Shown here: positions 1-8,068 of the stretch, in pieces | How the letters are laid out: each line of letters begins with the position of its first letter | Position numbering within the stretch: position 1 is the stretch's first letter | Source of the DNA: Lysobacter daejeonensis GH1-9 | GTDB taxonomy: Bacteria; Pseudomonadota; Gammaproteobacteria; Xanthomonadales; Xanthomonadaceae | Reading direction: 5' to 3' | Assembly: GCF_000768355.1 (NCBI RefSeq) | Contig: NZ_AVPU01000009.1 | Coordinates: 1-64,000, forward strand | Length of the DNA: 64,000 nt | Position numbers and translations under genes: made by a program | Notes under the pieces: model-generated | Told to the model about the DNA's origin: nothing | Databases searched by the model: none | What the model saw: the letters and a program-made list of their open reading frames with translations, nothing else

Positions 1-126
1 GACGCCGCTGCCACCGACGCCGCTGCCGCCGACGCCGCCGCTGCTCCGGCTGACGCCGCTGCCGCCGACGCTGCTGCTCCGGCCGCTGACGCTGCCGCTG
101 CTCCGGCCGAAGAAGCCAAGAAGTAA
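1..126 (+). CDS. Ala-rich small (lipo)protein, C-terminal part only
   Basis: The window opens inside a reading frame that encodes about 41 residues made almost only of Ala, Asp, Pro and Glu (repeated DAAA/ADAA units) and ends in EEAKK before a TAA stop. The complete lipoprotein gene at 2164 has the same composition and ends in EEVKK, so this is probably a paralogue of it; the N-terminus, and hence any lipobox, lies outside the window. A strong intrinsic terminator follows 24 bases after the stop. Its function is unknown. Such Ala-rich heptad-like tracts usually form a helix, but nothing here shows a specific role. Confidence 0.6.
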   Translation, partial: DAAATDAAAADAAAAPADAAAADAAAPAADAAAAPAEEAKK

Positions 127-150
127 TAGGCTCTTGCCTGCAGTACCGGA

Positions 151-179
151 GAGGCCCGCGAAAGCGGGCCTCTTTTTTT
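151..179 (+). terminator. Intrinsic terminator after the Ala-rich gene
   Basis: A perfect 9-bp stem (GAGGCCCGC / GCGGGCCTC) is closed by a GAAA tetraloop and followed by seven T. It ends the transcript of the partial Ala-rich gene and separates it from liuB. Confidence 0.9.
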
Positions 180-279
180 GCGCCCGCAACCCCGTGCCCG
201 CCAGACAAGGCCGGTGAACGTTGGCCGCGACGGTTGCTTTGTGGTTTGATGCGCGCCTCACCTGCACGCCCCATCGACG

Positions 280-1890
280 ATGCCCGCACTCCACTCCCAG
301 CTTGATACCCGCTCGCAGGACTTCCAGGCCAACGTCGCCTACCACCGCGCGCTGGTGGACGAGTTGGATGTCCGTTTGGCCCGCGCTGCCGGCGGTGGTG
401 GTGAAAAGGCGCGCACCAAGCACACCGAGCGCGGCAAACTGCTGGCACGCGACCGCATCACCGCCCTACTCGACCCGGGCTCGCCGTTCCTCGAGATCGC
501 CCCGTTGGCCGCCGAGGGCATGTACGACGATGCAGCCCCCGCGGCCGGCATGGTCTGCGGCATCGGTCGGGTGATGGGTCAGGAAGTGGTGATCGTGGCC
601 AACGACGCCACGGTGAAAGGCGGCACTTACTTCCCGATGACGGTGAAGAAGCACCTGCGCGCGCAGGAAGTCGCGCGCGAGAACAGGCTGCCCTGTGTGT
701 ACCTGGTCGACTCCGGCGGCGCGTTCCTGCCCCTGCAGGACGAAGTGTTCCCGGATCGCGAGCACTTCGGCCGAATCTTCTACAACCAGGCCCGGCTGAG
801 CGCGGAGAACATCCCGCAGATCGCCGTGGTCATGGGCTCGTGCACCGCAGGCGGCGCCTATGTGCCGGCGATGTGCGACGAGAGCATCATCGTCAAGGAA
901 CAGGGCACCATCTTCCTCGGTGGGCCGCCGCTGGTGAAGGCCGCGACCGGCGAGGTCGTGGACGCGGAAACCCTGGGCGGCGCCGACGTGCACACCAGCA
1001 TCTCCGGCGTGGCCGACCACTTCGCCGAGGACGACCGCCATGCGCTGCAGATCGCGCGCGACATCGTCGGCACGCTCAACCGAAGCAAGACGCTCCCGGT
1101 CGCCGTGCAGCCGGTGCGCGAACCGCTGTATGCCGCCGACGAGTTGTACGGCATCGTGCCCAAGGACACCCGTCGCCCGTTCGACATCCGCGAAGTGATC
1201 GCGCGCGTGGTCGACGGCAGCGACTTCCAGGAGTTCAAGGCGCGTTACGGCAAGACACTGGTGACCGGTTTCGCCCACCTGCATGGCTACCCGGTGGGCA
1301 TCGTGGCCAACAACGGCATCCTGTTTGCCGAAAGCGCACTCAAGGGCGCGCACTTCATCGAACTGTGCAACCAGCGCGGCATCCCGCTGGTGTTCCTGCA
1401 GAACATCACCGGCTTCATGGTCGGCAAGAAGTACGAGCAGGCCGGCATCGCCAAGGACGGGGCGAAGATGGTGACGGCGGTGGCGTGCTCGCATGTGCCC
1501 AAGTTCACCGTGGTCATCGGTGGCAGCTTTGGCGCGGGCAACTACGCCATGTGCGGCCGCGCCTACGGCGCGCGCTTCCTGTGGATGTGGCCCAACGCGC
1601 GCATCAGCGTGATGGGCGGCGAACAGGCCGCCAGCGTGCTGGCCACGGTGCGCCGCGACGGCATCGAGGCCGCGGGCAAGGTGTGGACGCCGGACGAGGA
1701 GGAATCGTTCAAGGCACCGATCCGCGAGCAGTATGAGACGCAGGGCAACCCCTACTACGCCACGGCGCGTCTGTGGGACGACGGCATCATCGACCCGGCC
1801 GACACGCGTCGGGTGTTGGGCCTGGGCCTGTCCGCCAGCCTAAATGCGCCCATCGAAGACCGCACGCGCTTCGGCGTGTTCCGCATGTAA
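280..1890 (+). CDS. liuB: Methylcrotonyl-CoA carboxylase beta (carboxyltransferase) subunit
   Basis: This 536-residue protein is the carboxyltransferase half of 3-methylcrotonyl-CoA carboxylase, which makes 3-methylglutaconyl-CoA in leucine/isovalerate breakdown. It shows the acyl-CoA carboxylase fold with [11 protein letters not shown] in the N-terminal half and the C-terminal stretch [14 protein letters not shown] followed by [12 protein letters not shown], typical of MCC beta rather than propionyl-CoA carboxylase. The length matches the family (about 535). The biotin-carrying alpha partner is liuD at 6070. No good Shine-Dalgarno sequence precedes the ATG; the start was kept because the N-terminus aligns with what is known of the family. 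Normally liuB is directly followed by liuC; here a lipoprotein gene and the feo operon lie between them. Confidence 0.93.
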   Translation: MPALHSQLDTRSQDFQANVAYHRALVDELDVRLARAAGGGGEKARTKHTERGKLLARDRITALLDPGSPFLEIAPLAAEGMYDDAAPAAGMVCGIGRVMGQEVVIVANDATVKGGTYFPMTVKKHLRAQEVARENRLPCVYLVDSGGAFLPLQDEVFPDREHFGRIFYNQARLSAENIPQIAVVMGSCTAGGAYVPAMCDESIIVKEQGTIFLGGPPLVKAATGEVVDAETLGGADVHTSISGVADHFAEDDRHALQIARDIVGTLNRSKTLPVAVQPVREPLYAADELYGIVPKDTRRPFDIREVIARVVDGSDFQEFKARYGKTLVTGFAHLHGYPVGIVANNGILFAESALKGAHFIELCNQRGIPLVFLQNITGFMVGKKYEQAGIAKDGAKMVTAVACSHVPKFTVVIGGSFGAGNYAMCGRAYGARFLWMWPNARISVMGGEQAASVLATVRRDGIEAAGKVWTPDEEESFKAPIREQYETQGNPYYATARLWDDGIIDPADTRRVLGLGLSASLNAPIEDRTRFGVFRM

Positions 1891-1977
1891 CCTGGGCCCT
1901 CGTGGGTGCCCTGCAACCACTTGGCCCGCCGAAGTACGCTGGACACGGACATTCCTCCCGGTGTTCGCTTGGCAAGC

Positions 1978-2069
1978 CGCCTCCATGGGGAGGCGACAAA
2001 ACGGTGGGCTGTACCGCCCCCCTTGGTTCCAAGTACATTTGGCGGCGTCGCCGGCGTACCGGCGGCGCC
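1978..2069. other. Three stem-loops in the liuB-lipoprotein intergenic region
   Basis: Between liuB and the Ala-rich lipoprotein gene there are three stem-loops in a row: 1978-1995 (CGCCTCC/GGAGGCG), 2022-2033 (CTTGG/CCAAG) and 2044-2069 (an 11-bp stem with one G-U pair and loop CGTA). None is followed by a T-run, so they are not ordinary terminators. They may be a structured 5' leader of the lipoprotein mRNA, a REP-like repeat or the 3' end of liuB mRNA. Which of these is right cannot be decided from one copy. Confidence 0.4.
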
Positions 2070-2163
2070 TGAGTGCGTCGGCAGCCCGGTAGGGAATCTC
2101 CTTCACGGTGCGATGGCGGACGAGATGCAATCCTGTTCACCTTTTCTACGGAGCACACCTTAG

Positions 2164-2526
2164 ATGAACACCAAGATCTACGTTGCCCTGGTCGCCGCCG
2201 CCCTGGCCCTGACCGCCTGCAAGAACGAAACCGCCACCGCGCAGAACGAAGCCGCTGAAGCCGCCGCCGCTACCGAGCAGGCTGCTGACGCCGCCGCCGC
2301 TGCCGCTGCCGAGTCCACCGAAGCCGCTGCCGCTGCCACCGGCGAAGCCGCTGCCGAAGTGGGTGCCGCCGTTGAAGGCGCTGCCGACGCCGCTGCCGCT
2401 GCCGGCGCTGAAGCCGCTGCCGGTGCTGCCGAGGCCACTGCCGACGCCGCCCAGAAGACTGCCGATGCCGCGCAGAACGTCGCCGACAAGGCCGAAGCCG
2501 CTGCTGAAGAAGTGAAGAAGTAATCG
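2164..2526 (+). CDS. Ala-rich lipoprotein
   Basis: This is a 119-residue protein with a clear type II signal peptide: a short basic start, a hydrophobic stretch and the lipobox LTAC with the acylated Cys at residue 19. The mature part is almost entirely Ala, Glu, Asp, Thr and Lys in 3- and 7-residue periodic blocks ending in EEVKK, compatible with a long amphipathic helix resembling Lpp-like or LEA-like proteins. It is probably a paralogue of the partial gene at the start of the window. GGAG lies about 9 bases before the ATG, and a strong terminator follows. It is a single-gene unit between liuB and the feo operon. Its function is not known; an envelope-structural role is only an inference. 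Confidence 0.85.
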
Positions 2527-2551
2527 CTTCGCGACAAAGCGAAAGCCAGAC

Positions 2552-2582
2552 AGGAGGCCCGTGTAAACGGGCCTCCTTTTTT
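2552..2582 (+). terminator. Intrinsic terminator after the Ala-rich lipoprotein gene
   Basis: An 11-bp perfect stem (AGGAGGCCCGT / ACGGGCCTCCT) with loop GTAA is followed by a T-run. The stem core GAGGCCCG matches that of the terminator at 151-179, which fits a duplicated gene-plus-terminator unit. Confidence 0.9.
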
Positions 2583-2657
2583 GGGGGTACTGGATGCCGC
2601 GCGTGCCGGGGGCCGGTTTGGGCTACGGCGCGCTGCTACGGCGCCTGGCGAGCCAAC

Positions 2658-2897
2658 TCAATCGCAGCCGTCGCAACCACCGCAACTTCCGCCGATCGAT
2701 TTCACCGGCGGCGCGATCCGCTTGCCCAGCCGACGCATCCAGGCAGGCCGACCCTCCCGCACCAGCGGTACGGCCATCGCGAGCCGCAGCTTGCGCACCG
2801 CACCCGGGAACTGCCGCTTGAGCACGAACCAGGCGCTCAACACGACGGCCAGTGTGATGACCACGTACTGCGCGAGCAGCCCGGCGTCCACGCTCAC
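2658..2897 (-). CDS. Small Cys-tailed membrane protein of the feo operon
   Basis: This 79-residue protein has one N-terminal membrane segment (about residues 7-27), a basic middle part and a C-terminal cysteine cluster, SCGGCDGC. The chosen GTG start overlaps the feoB stop codon (GTGA), so it is translationally coupled to feoB. Position and shape resemble the small FeoB-associated Cys-rich proteins that replace FeoC in many bacteria. The Cys cluster could bind iron or respond to redox state; this is an inference. The longer open frame reading back into feoB is rejected because its extra N-terminus is a shadow of feoB. Confidence 0.8.
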   Translation of the reverse strand: MSVDAGLLAQYVVITLAVVLSAWFVLKRQFPGAVRKLRLAMAVPLVREGRPAWMRRLGKRIAPPVKSIGGSCGGCDGCD

Positions 2898-4762
2898 CCC
2901 GCGCCCAGCAGTACCGCGACCTGGTAGGTCACCAGCGACGCCAGGTAGGCCATCCCGAACAGGTAGCCGGCGGCAATGCCCACCTGCTTCCACGAATGCG
3001 TCTCGCGGCGGATCGTGGCCAGCGTGGAAATGCACTGCGGCGCGTAGATGAACCACACCAGCAACGACAGCGCGGTGGCCAGCGACCAGCCATCGCTGAT
3101 GATCGGACTCAATGCCTGGATGGCACTGTCCTCATCGGCTGCCGACAGCGCGTACACGGTCGCCAGCGAGGACACGACCACTTCGCGCGCGGCCATGCCG
3201 GGGATCAGCGCGATGCAGATCTGCCAGTTGAAGCCCACTGGCGCAAAGACCGTGGTCATCGCGTGGCCAATGCGCCCGGCAAAGCTGTAGTCAATCGCCG
3301 GGCCGGTCGCACCTTCCGGCGCCCCGGGGAAGGTCAGCAGCACCCACAGCAGGATGGTCATCGCCAGGATGATGCCGCCCACCCGCTTGAGGAAGATGGC
3401 CGCACGCTCCCACAGGCCCAGCAGCAGGTCGCGCGCATGCGGCACGCGGTACGACGGCAGCTCCAGCATCAGCGGGTGCTCGCTCTTGTCGCGCCGCCAC
3501 TTCTTCATCACCCAAGCCACCAGCAACGCGCTCACCACGCCGGCGGTATACAGCCCGAACAGCACCAAACCCTGCTGGTTGAGCACGCCCCACACCTGCT
3601 TTTGCGGGATGAACGCACCGATCAGCAGCGCATACACCGGCAGGCGCGCCGAACAGGTCATCAGCGGCGCCACGAGGATCGTGGCGAGGCGATCACGCGG
3701 GTCCTGGATGGAGCGCGTGGACATGATGCCCGGCACCGCGCAGGCGAAGCTGGACAGCAGCGGGATGAACGAACGGCCCGAAAGCCCCGCCGCCGACATC
3801 ATCCGGTCGAGCAGGAACGCAGCGCGCGGCAGGTAGCCCGATTCTTCCAGCGCCAGGATGAAGGCGAACAGGATCAGGATCTGTGGCAGGAACACGATCA
3901 CGCCGCCAAGGCCGGCGATGATGCCGTCCACCACCAGGCTCTTGAGCGGGCCTTCGGGCATGTACGTACCGGCCCACTCGCCCAGCTTGGCGGTCAGCAG
4001 TTCGATGCCGTCCATCATCGGGGTAGCCCAGGCGTAGACCGCCTGGAAGATCAGGAACATCACCACGGCGAGCGTGGCCAGGCCAAACACCGGATGCAGC
4101 AGCCAGCGGTCCAGCGCGTCATCGATCGCCGCGGTGCGGCGCGGCATCGCCACCGCCAGCGAGAGCAGGCGGCGGGTCTCGGCGTGCAGGATGTCGCTGT
4201 CCAGTTCGCCGCCGTGGGCGAGGCTGGCGGTCGGCGGGTGCGGGTTGACCGACAGCCCGTCGAGCAAGGCCACCAGATCGCGTGCGCCATGGCGCTGAAC
4301 GGCCACGGTGGGCACCACGGGCACGCCCAGTTCGCGCTGCAATGCATCCAGGTCAACTTCGATGCCGCGACGCCGCGCGGCGTCCATCATGTTGACGGCC
4401 AGCACCATCGGCTTGCCCAGCTCGCGCACTTCCAGGGCAAAGCGCAGGTGCAGGCGCAGGTTGGTGGCATCCACCACGCAGACGATCACGTCGGGGGCCG
4501 GCTCGCCGGGGTAGAAGCCGCGGCACAGGTCGCGGGTGACCGCTTCGTCCAGGCTGGCGGCATGGAAGCTGTAGGCACCGGGCAGGTCGAGCAGCGCGTA
4601 GTGCCGGCCCGACGGTGCCTGGAACCGCCCCTCCTTGCGCTCCACGGTGACACCCGCATAGTTGGCCACCTTCTGCCGGCTGCCGGTAAGCAGGTTGAAC
4701 AACGCGGTCTTGCCGCAGTTGGGGTTACCCACGAGGGCGATGCGCTGCACGGCCGTGGTCAT
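2894..4762 (-). CDS. feoB: Ferrous iron transporter FeoB
   Basis: FeoB is the inner-membrane Fe(II) permease with an N-terminal G domain. The 622-residue protein shows G1 GNPNCGKT (residues 12-19), the switch I region NYAGVT (34-39), G3 DLPG (59-62) and G4 NMMD, followed by the nucleoside-recognition ('Gate') membrane core from about residue 220. It is shorter than E. coli FeoB (773 aa). The start overlaps the feoA stop (ATGA) and the stop overlaps the start of the small Cys-tailed gene, so feoA-feoB-small gene form one tightly coupled operon under a Fur-type site. Confidence 0.96.
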   Translation of the reverse strand: MTTAVQRIALVGNPNCGKTALFNLLTGSRQKVANYAGVTVERKEGRFQAPSGRHYALLDLPGAYSFHAASLDEAVTRDLCRGFYPGEPAPDVIVCVVDATNLRLHLRFALEVRELGKPMVLAVNMMDAARRRGIEVDLDALQRELGVPVVPTVAVQRHGARDLVALLDGLSVNPHPPTASLAHGGELDSDILHAETRRLLSLAVAMPRRTAAIDDALDRWLLHPVFGLATLAVVMFLIFQAVYAWATPMMDGIELLTAKLGEWAGTYMPEGPLKSLVVDGIIAGLGGVIVFLPQILILFAFILALEESGYLPRAAFLLDRMMSAAGLSGRSFIPLLSSFACAVPGIMSTRSIQDPRDRLATILVAPLMTCSARLPVYALLIGAFIPQKQVWGVLNQQGLVLFGLYTAGVVSALLVAWVMKKWRRDKSEHPLMLELPSYRVPHARDLLLGLWERAAIFLKRVGGIILAMTILLWVLLTFPGAPEGATGPAIDYSFAGRIGHAMTTVFAPVGFNWQICIALIPGMAAREVVVSSLATVYALSAADEDSAIQALSPIISDGWSLATALSLLVWFIYAPQCISTLATIRRETHSWKQVGIAAGYLFGMAYLASLVTYQVAVLLGAG

Positions 4763-5061
4763 GCCGGGGCCCTCTCGCGCAAATCGCGCATGTCCGGCTC
4801 CGCCGGCGCAACCACCGCCTCGGCCACACCCACGCGCACGCTGATGCGCGCGGCCTCGCGCCGGCGCAGGGCGAAGCGGGTGAAGCCCACCTGCACCAGC
4901 ATCGGCTCGGCGGCGATCGGGCCGACGGCCATGACCTCCACCTGTTCGCCCGGGACGAAGCCCAGCTCGCGCAGACGCCGCGCAATGGGGTCGTTGGCGA
5001 TCTGGTCGTCAACCGAGGCAACGATCGCGACGGTGCGCCGTGGCAGTTCCGACAGCTTCAA
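4759..5061 (-). CDS. feoA: Ferrous iron transport protein FeoA
   Basis: FeoA is the small SH3-like cytoplasmic partner of FeoB. The 100-residue protein begins MKLSELPRR, typical of FeoA, and contains the beta-barrel core around FVPGEQVEVMAVGP. It starts with TTG (4-residue codon context TTG AAG CTG TCG) with AGGA about 8 bases upstream; there is no ATG or GTG that keeps the conserved N-terminus. Its stop overlaps the feoB start by the ATGA arrangement. A Fur-box-like palindrome lies immediately upstream. Confidence 0.92.
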   Translation of the reverse strand: MKLSELPRRTVAIVASVDDQIANDPIARRLRELGFVPGEQVEVMAVGPIAAEPMLVQVGFTRFALRRREAARISVRVGVAEAVVAPAEPDMRDLRERAPA

Positions 5062-5075
5062 GCGGCAATCCTACA

Positions 5076-5094
5076 AATAGGAATTGTTCTCATT
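5076..5094 (-). promoter_or_regulatory. Putative Fur box of the feo operon
   Basis: A 19-bp imperfect palindrome (AATAGGAATTGTTCTCATT; 12 of 19 positions symmetric) lies 15 bases before the feoA TTG. It resembles Fur boxes of the AATGAGAA-n-TTCTCATT form. A possible -10 element TAGAAT (5092-5097, minus strand) overlaps it, so iron-loaded Fur would block the promoter. Iron repression of feo is well established in other bacteria. Confidence 0.65.
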
Positions 5095-5180
5095 CTATCA
5101 TTTCCTTCCGTACTGGGGCGGTGGCCCCGGCCCACCGGATATCATTCGGACTTGCCCGTTTTGTCCGGACCGCCTTGCCC

Positions 5181-5966
5181 ATGACCGCCCCCCTGCTGAG
5201 CCTGCGCGACGGACCTATCGCGCGCTTGCGCCTGAATCGCCCCACGCTGCACAACGCCTTCGACGCGACGCTGATCGCAGCACTGACCGGTGCGCTGGAC
5301 AACCTGGCGCGGGATGAGGCGGTGCGCGTGGTGGTGCTGGAGGGCGATGGCGCCTCGTTCTCGGCGGGCGCGGACCTGAACTGGATGCGTGGCATGGCCG
5401 CCGCCAGCGAAGAGGACAACCGCACCGACTCGCTCGCCCTCGCCCGCCTGATGCGCACGCTGGACGAGTTGCCCAAGCCCACGATCGCGCGGGTGCACGG
5501 CGCGGCATTTGGCGGCGGCGTGGGCCTGGTGGCCTGCTGCGACATCGCCATCGGCACGCCGGAGGCCAAATTCGGCCTCACCGAGAGCAAGCTGGGGTTG
5601 CTGCCGGCGGTCATCTCGCCCTACGTGATCGAGGCCATCGGCGCGCGCGAGGCGCGGCGCTGGTTTGCCACGGCGGAGATCTTCGACGCCGCCGAAGCCC
5701 TGCGCATCGGCCTGCTGCATCAGGTGGTACCCGCCGATGACCTCGACGAGGCCGTCCTGCGCCAGATCGGGTTGCTTCTTAAGGCCGGCCCGGTGGCCAC
5801 CGCCTCGGCCAAGGCGCTGGTGCGCCGCGTGGCGGCGGGCGGTCCCCGTGACACGCTGGATGCGGACAACGCCGCGCTGATCGCCCGCCTGCGCGTGTCG
5901 CCGGAGGGGCAGGAAGGCCTGGGCGCGTTCCTGGACAAGCGCAAGCCGACGTGGATTGACGCCTGA
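5181..5966 (+). CDS. liuC: 3-methylglutaconyl-CoA hydratase (enoyl-CoA hydratase family)
   Basis: This is a 261-residue crotonase-family protein. It shows the substrate-binding FSAGADLNWM and the oxyanion-hole region GAAFGGGVGL found in methylglutaconyl-CoA hydratases. It hydrates 3-methylglutaconyl-CoA to HMG-CoA, between liuB/liuD and liuE in leucine breakdown, and the neighbours liuD and liuE support this assignment. The ATG at 5181 was chosen over an upstream in-frame start because the longer version would read through the feoA regulatory region and exceed the family length of about 260. It is divergent from feoA with about 120 bases between. Confidence 0.9.
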   Translation: MTAPLLSLRDGPIARLRLNRPTLHNAFDATLIAALTGALDNLARDEAVRVVVLEGDGASFSAGADLNWMRGMAAASEEDNRTDSLALARLMRTLDELPKPTIARVHGAAFGGGVGLVACCDIAIGTPEAKFGLTESKLGLLPAVISPYVIEAIGAREARRWFATAEIFDAAEALRIGLLHQVVPADDLDEAVLRQIGLLLKAGPVATASAKALVRRVAAGGPRDTLDADNAALIARLRVSPEGQEGLGAFLDKRKPTWIDA

Positions 5967-6069
5967 CCCCACTGCCGCGGTCGCCTGACCGGACCTGCAA
6001 ACAAACCATCAGGGCTGCGACCCCCGTTCCAGCAACTGTCGCGGCCCTCCAGCCGAGCCCAGCCTTCCC

Positions 6070-8067
6070 ATGTTCAACAAGATCCTGATTGCCAACCGCG
6101 GTGAAATCGCTTGCCGTGTCATCCGCACGGCGCGGCGGCTCGGCATCCGCACCGTGGCGGTGTACTCCGACGCCGACGCCAATGCCCAGCATGTGCGCCA
6201 GGCTGACGAGGCCTACCACATCGGTGGCCCACGCCCGCAGGAGTCGTACCTGCGCGGGGATGCGATCATCGAGGTGGCCAAGCGCGCCGGTGCGCAGGCC
6301 ATCCACCCGGGCTATGGCTTCCTGAGCGAGAACGCCGACTTCGCCGACGCGGTGGAAGCGGCGGGCATCACCTTCATCGGCCCGAAGGCAGCGTCGATGC
6401 GCAAGATGGGCAGCAAGGCCGGCGCCAAGGAGCTCATGCACGCCGCGGGCGTGCCGGTGGTGCCGGGCTACACCGGCGAGGATCAGTCGCCGGACGTGCT
6501 GCAGCGCGAAGCCGACGCCATCGGCTATCCGCTGATGATCAAGGCCGCGCACGGCGGTGGCGGCAAGGGCATGCGCATCGTCCGCCATTCGGGCGAGTTC
6601 ATGGCCAACCTGGAGAGCTGCCAGCGCGAAGCCGCAGGCGCCTTCGGCCGCGACCGCGTGCTGCTGGAGCGCTACGTCGAAAAGCCCCGCCACATCGAGA
6701 TCCAGGTGTTCGGCGACAGCCACGGCAATGCCATCCACCTCAACGAACGCGAGTGCTCGGCGCAGCGCCGCTACCAGAAGGTGCTGGAGGAGTCGCCGTC
6801 GGCGTTCCTGACACAGGAGCTGCGCGAAGCGATGGGTGCGGCCGCGGTGCTGGCCGCGCGCGCCATCGACTACGTCAACGCGGGCACGGTCGAATTCATC
6901 GTCGGCCAGGACGGCGGCTTCTACTTCATGGAGATCAACACCCGCCTGCAGGTGGAGCATCCCGTGACCGAGCTGGTGACCGGGCTCGACCTGGTGGAAT
7001 GGCAGCTGCGAGTCGCGGCCTGCGAGCCGCTGCCGCTGCCGCAGGACGCCATTGGACAGAACGGCCATGCCATCGAAGTGCGCCTGTACGCCGAGGACCC
7101 GGAGGCCGGCTTCCTGCCGGGGTCGGGCAAGCTGGAGCGGCTGAAGCTGCCGGCAGCCGACGGGCACGTGCGACTGGATTCGGGCGTGGTGGAAGGCGAC
7201 ACCGTCACCATCTTCTACGACCCCATGATCGCCAAGCTGATCGTGTGGGACGTCGACCGCCACGCCGCCCTAGCCCGCCTGCGCGCGGCGCTGGCGCAGT
7301 GCGAGATCAACGGGCCCAAGTCGAACATCGAGTTCCTGGAGCGGCTTGCGCGGCACCCGGCGGTGGTGGAAGCAACCATCGACACCGGCTACCTCGACCG
7401 CCATCTGGACGAGTTCATGCCGGTCGCCGGCGCGGCCGACACCGACCTGCTGCTGGCGGCCACCGTGGCCGAACTGCTGGGCCAGGAGCGCACCACGCGC
7501 GACGCAGCGGCCGACTCCAGCGACCCCTCCTCGCCGTGGGCCATCGCCGACGGCTGGCGCCTTGGCCACGGCAGCCGCCGCGCGCTGGCGTTCCTGCGTC
7601 GCGGCGAACGCATCGAATTGCACGCCCACGGCAGCGCCGGTGAATACCGCATCGAACACGGCGGTACCGTGCACACCATCGCCGGTGCACGCCTGTCCGG
7701 GGATACCCTGAGCCTGCGCATTGACGGCAGGGGCCGCCGCTTCGACATCCTCGAGCAGGACACGCACCTGGTGGTGCACGATGGCGCGCAGCGCCTGCGC
7801 CTGGATCCCGTGCCGATGTACCACCATGAGCAGGGCCAGGGCAGCAGCGGCGCCGATCGCGTGCTGGCGCCGATGCCAGGCCGCGTGGTGGTGGTCAAGG
7901 CAGCCCCCGGCGATGAGGTGGAAGCGGGCCAGGAGGTCATGGTGATCGAAGCGATGAAGATGGAGCTGAGCCTGAAGGCCCCGCGCGCCGGCAAAGTGGC
8001 CGAAGTGCGCGCCGCCAGCGGCGATTTCGTCGACGCCGATGTCGCGCTCGTGGTGCTGGAGGCCTGA
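6070..8067 (+). CDS. liuD: Methylcrotonyl-CoA carboxylase alpha (biotin carboxylase/biotin carrier) subunit
   Basis: This 665-residue protein has the biotin carboxylase N-domain (FNKILIANRGEIACRVIRTA), the ATP-grasp part with the glycine-rich loop HGGGGKGM (about residues 160-167), EINTRLQVEHPVTE, and a C-terminal biotinyl domain with EAMKM, biotin on Lys630. It carboxylates biotin for LiuB. The size matches MCC alpha (about 660) rather than acetyl-CoA carboxylase AccC (about 450). It is followed after 1 base by liuE. Confidence 0.95.
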   Translation: MFNKILIANRGEIACRVIRTARRLGIRTVAVYSDADANAQHVRQADEAYHIGGPRPQESYLRGDAIIEVAKRAGAQAIHPGYGFLSENADFADAVEAAGITFIGPKAASMRKMGSKAGAKELMHAAGVPVVPGYTGEDQSPDVLQREADAIGYPLMIKAAHGGGGKGMRIVRHSGEFMANLESCQREAAGAFGRDRVLLERYVEKPRHIEIQVFGDSHGNAIHLNERECSAQRRYQKVLEESPSAFLTQELREAMGAAAVLAARAIDYVNAGTVEFIVGQDGGFYFMEINTRLQVEHPVTELVTGLDLVEWQLRVAACEPLPLPQDAIGQNGHAIEVRLYAEDPEAGFLPGSGKLERLKLPAADGHVRLDSGVVEGDTVTIFYDPMIAKLIVWDVDRHAALARLRAALAQCEINGPKSNIEFLERLARHPAVVEATIDTGYLDRHLDEFMPVAGAADTDLLLAATVAELLGQERTTRDAAADSSDPSSPWAIADGWRLGHGSRRALAFLRRGERIELHAHGSAGEYRIEHGGTVHTIAGARLSGDTLSLRIDGRGRRFDILEQDTHLVVHDGAQRLRLDPVPMYHHEQGQGSSGADRVLAPMPGRVVVVKAAPGDEVEAGQEVMVIEAMKMELSLKAPRAGKVAEVRAASGDFVDADVALVVLEA

Positions 8068-8068
8068 C

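Noticed and set aside
2996-5080. 694-residue plus-strand frame
   Set aside because: Shadow of feoB and feoA; His/Gln/Arg-rich with no domain.
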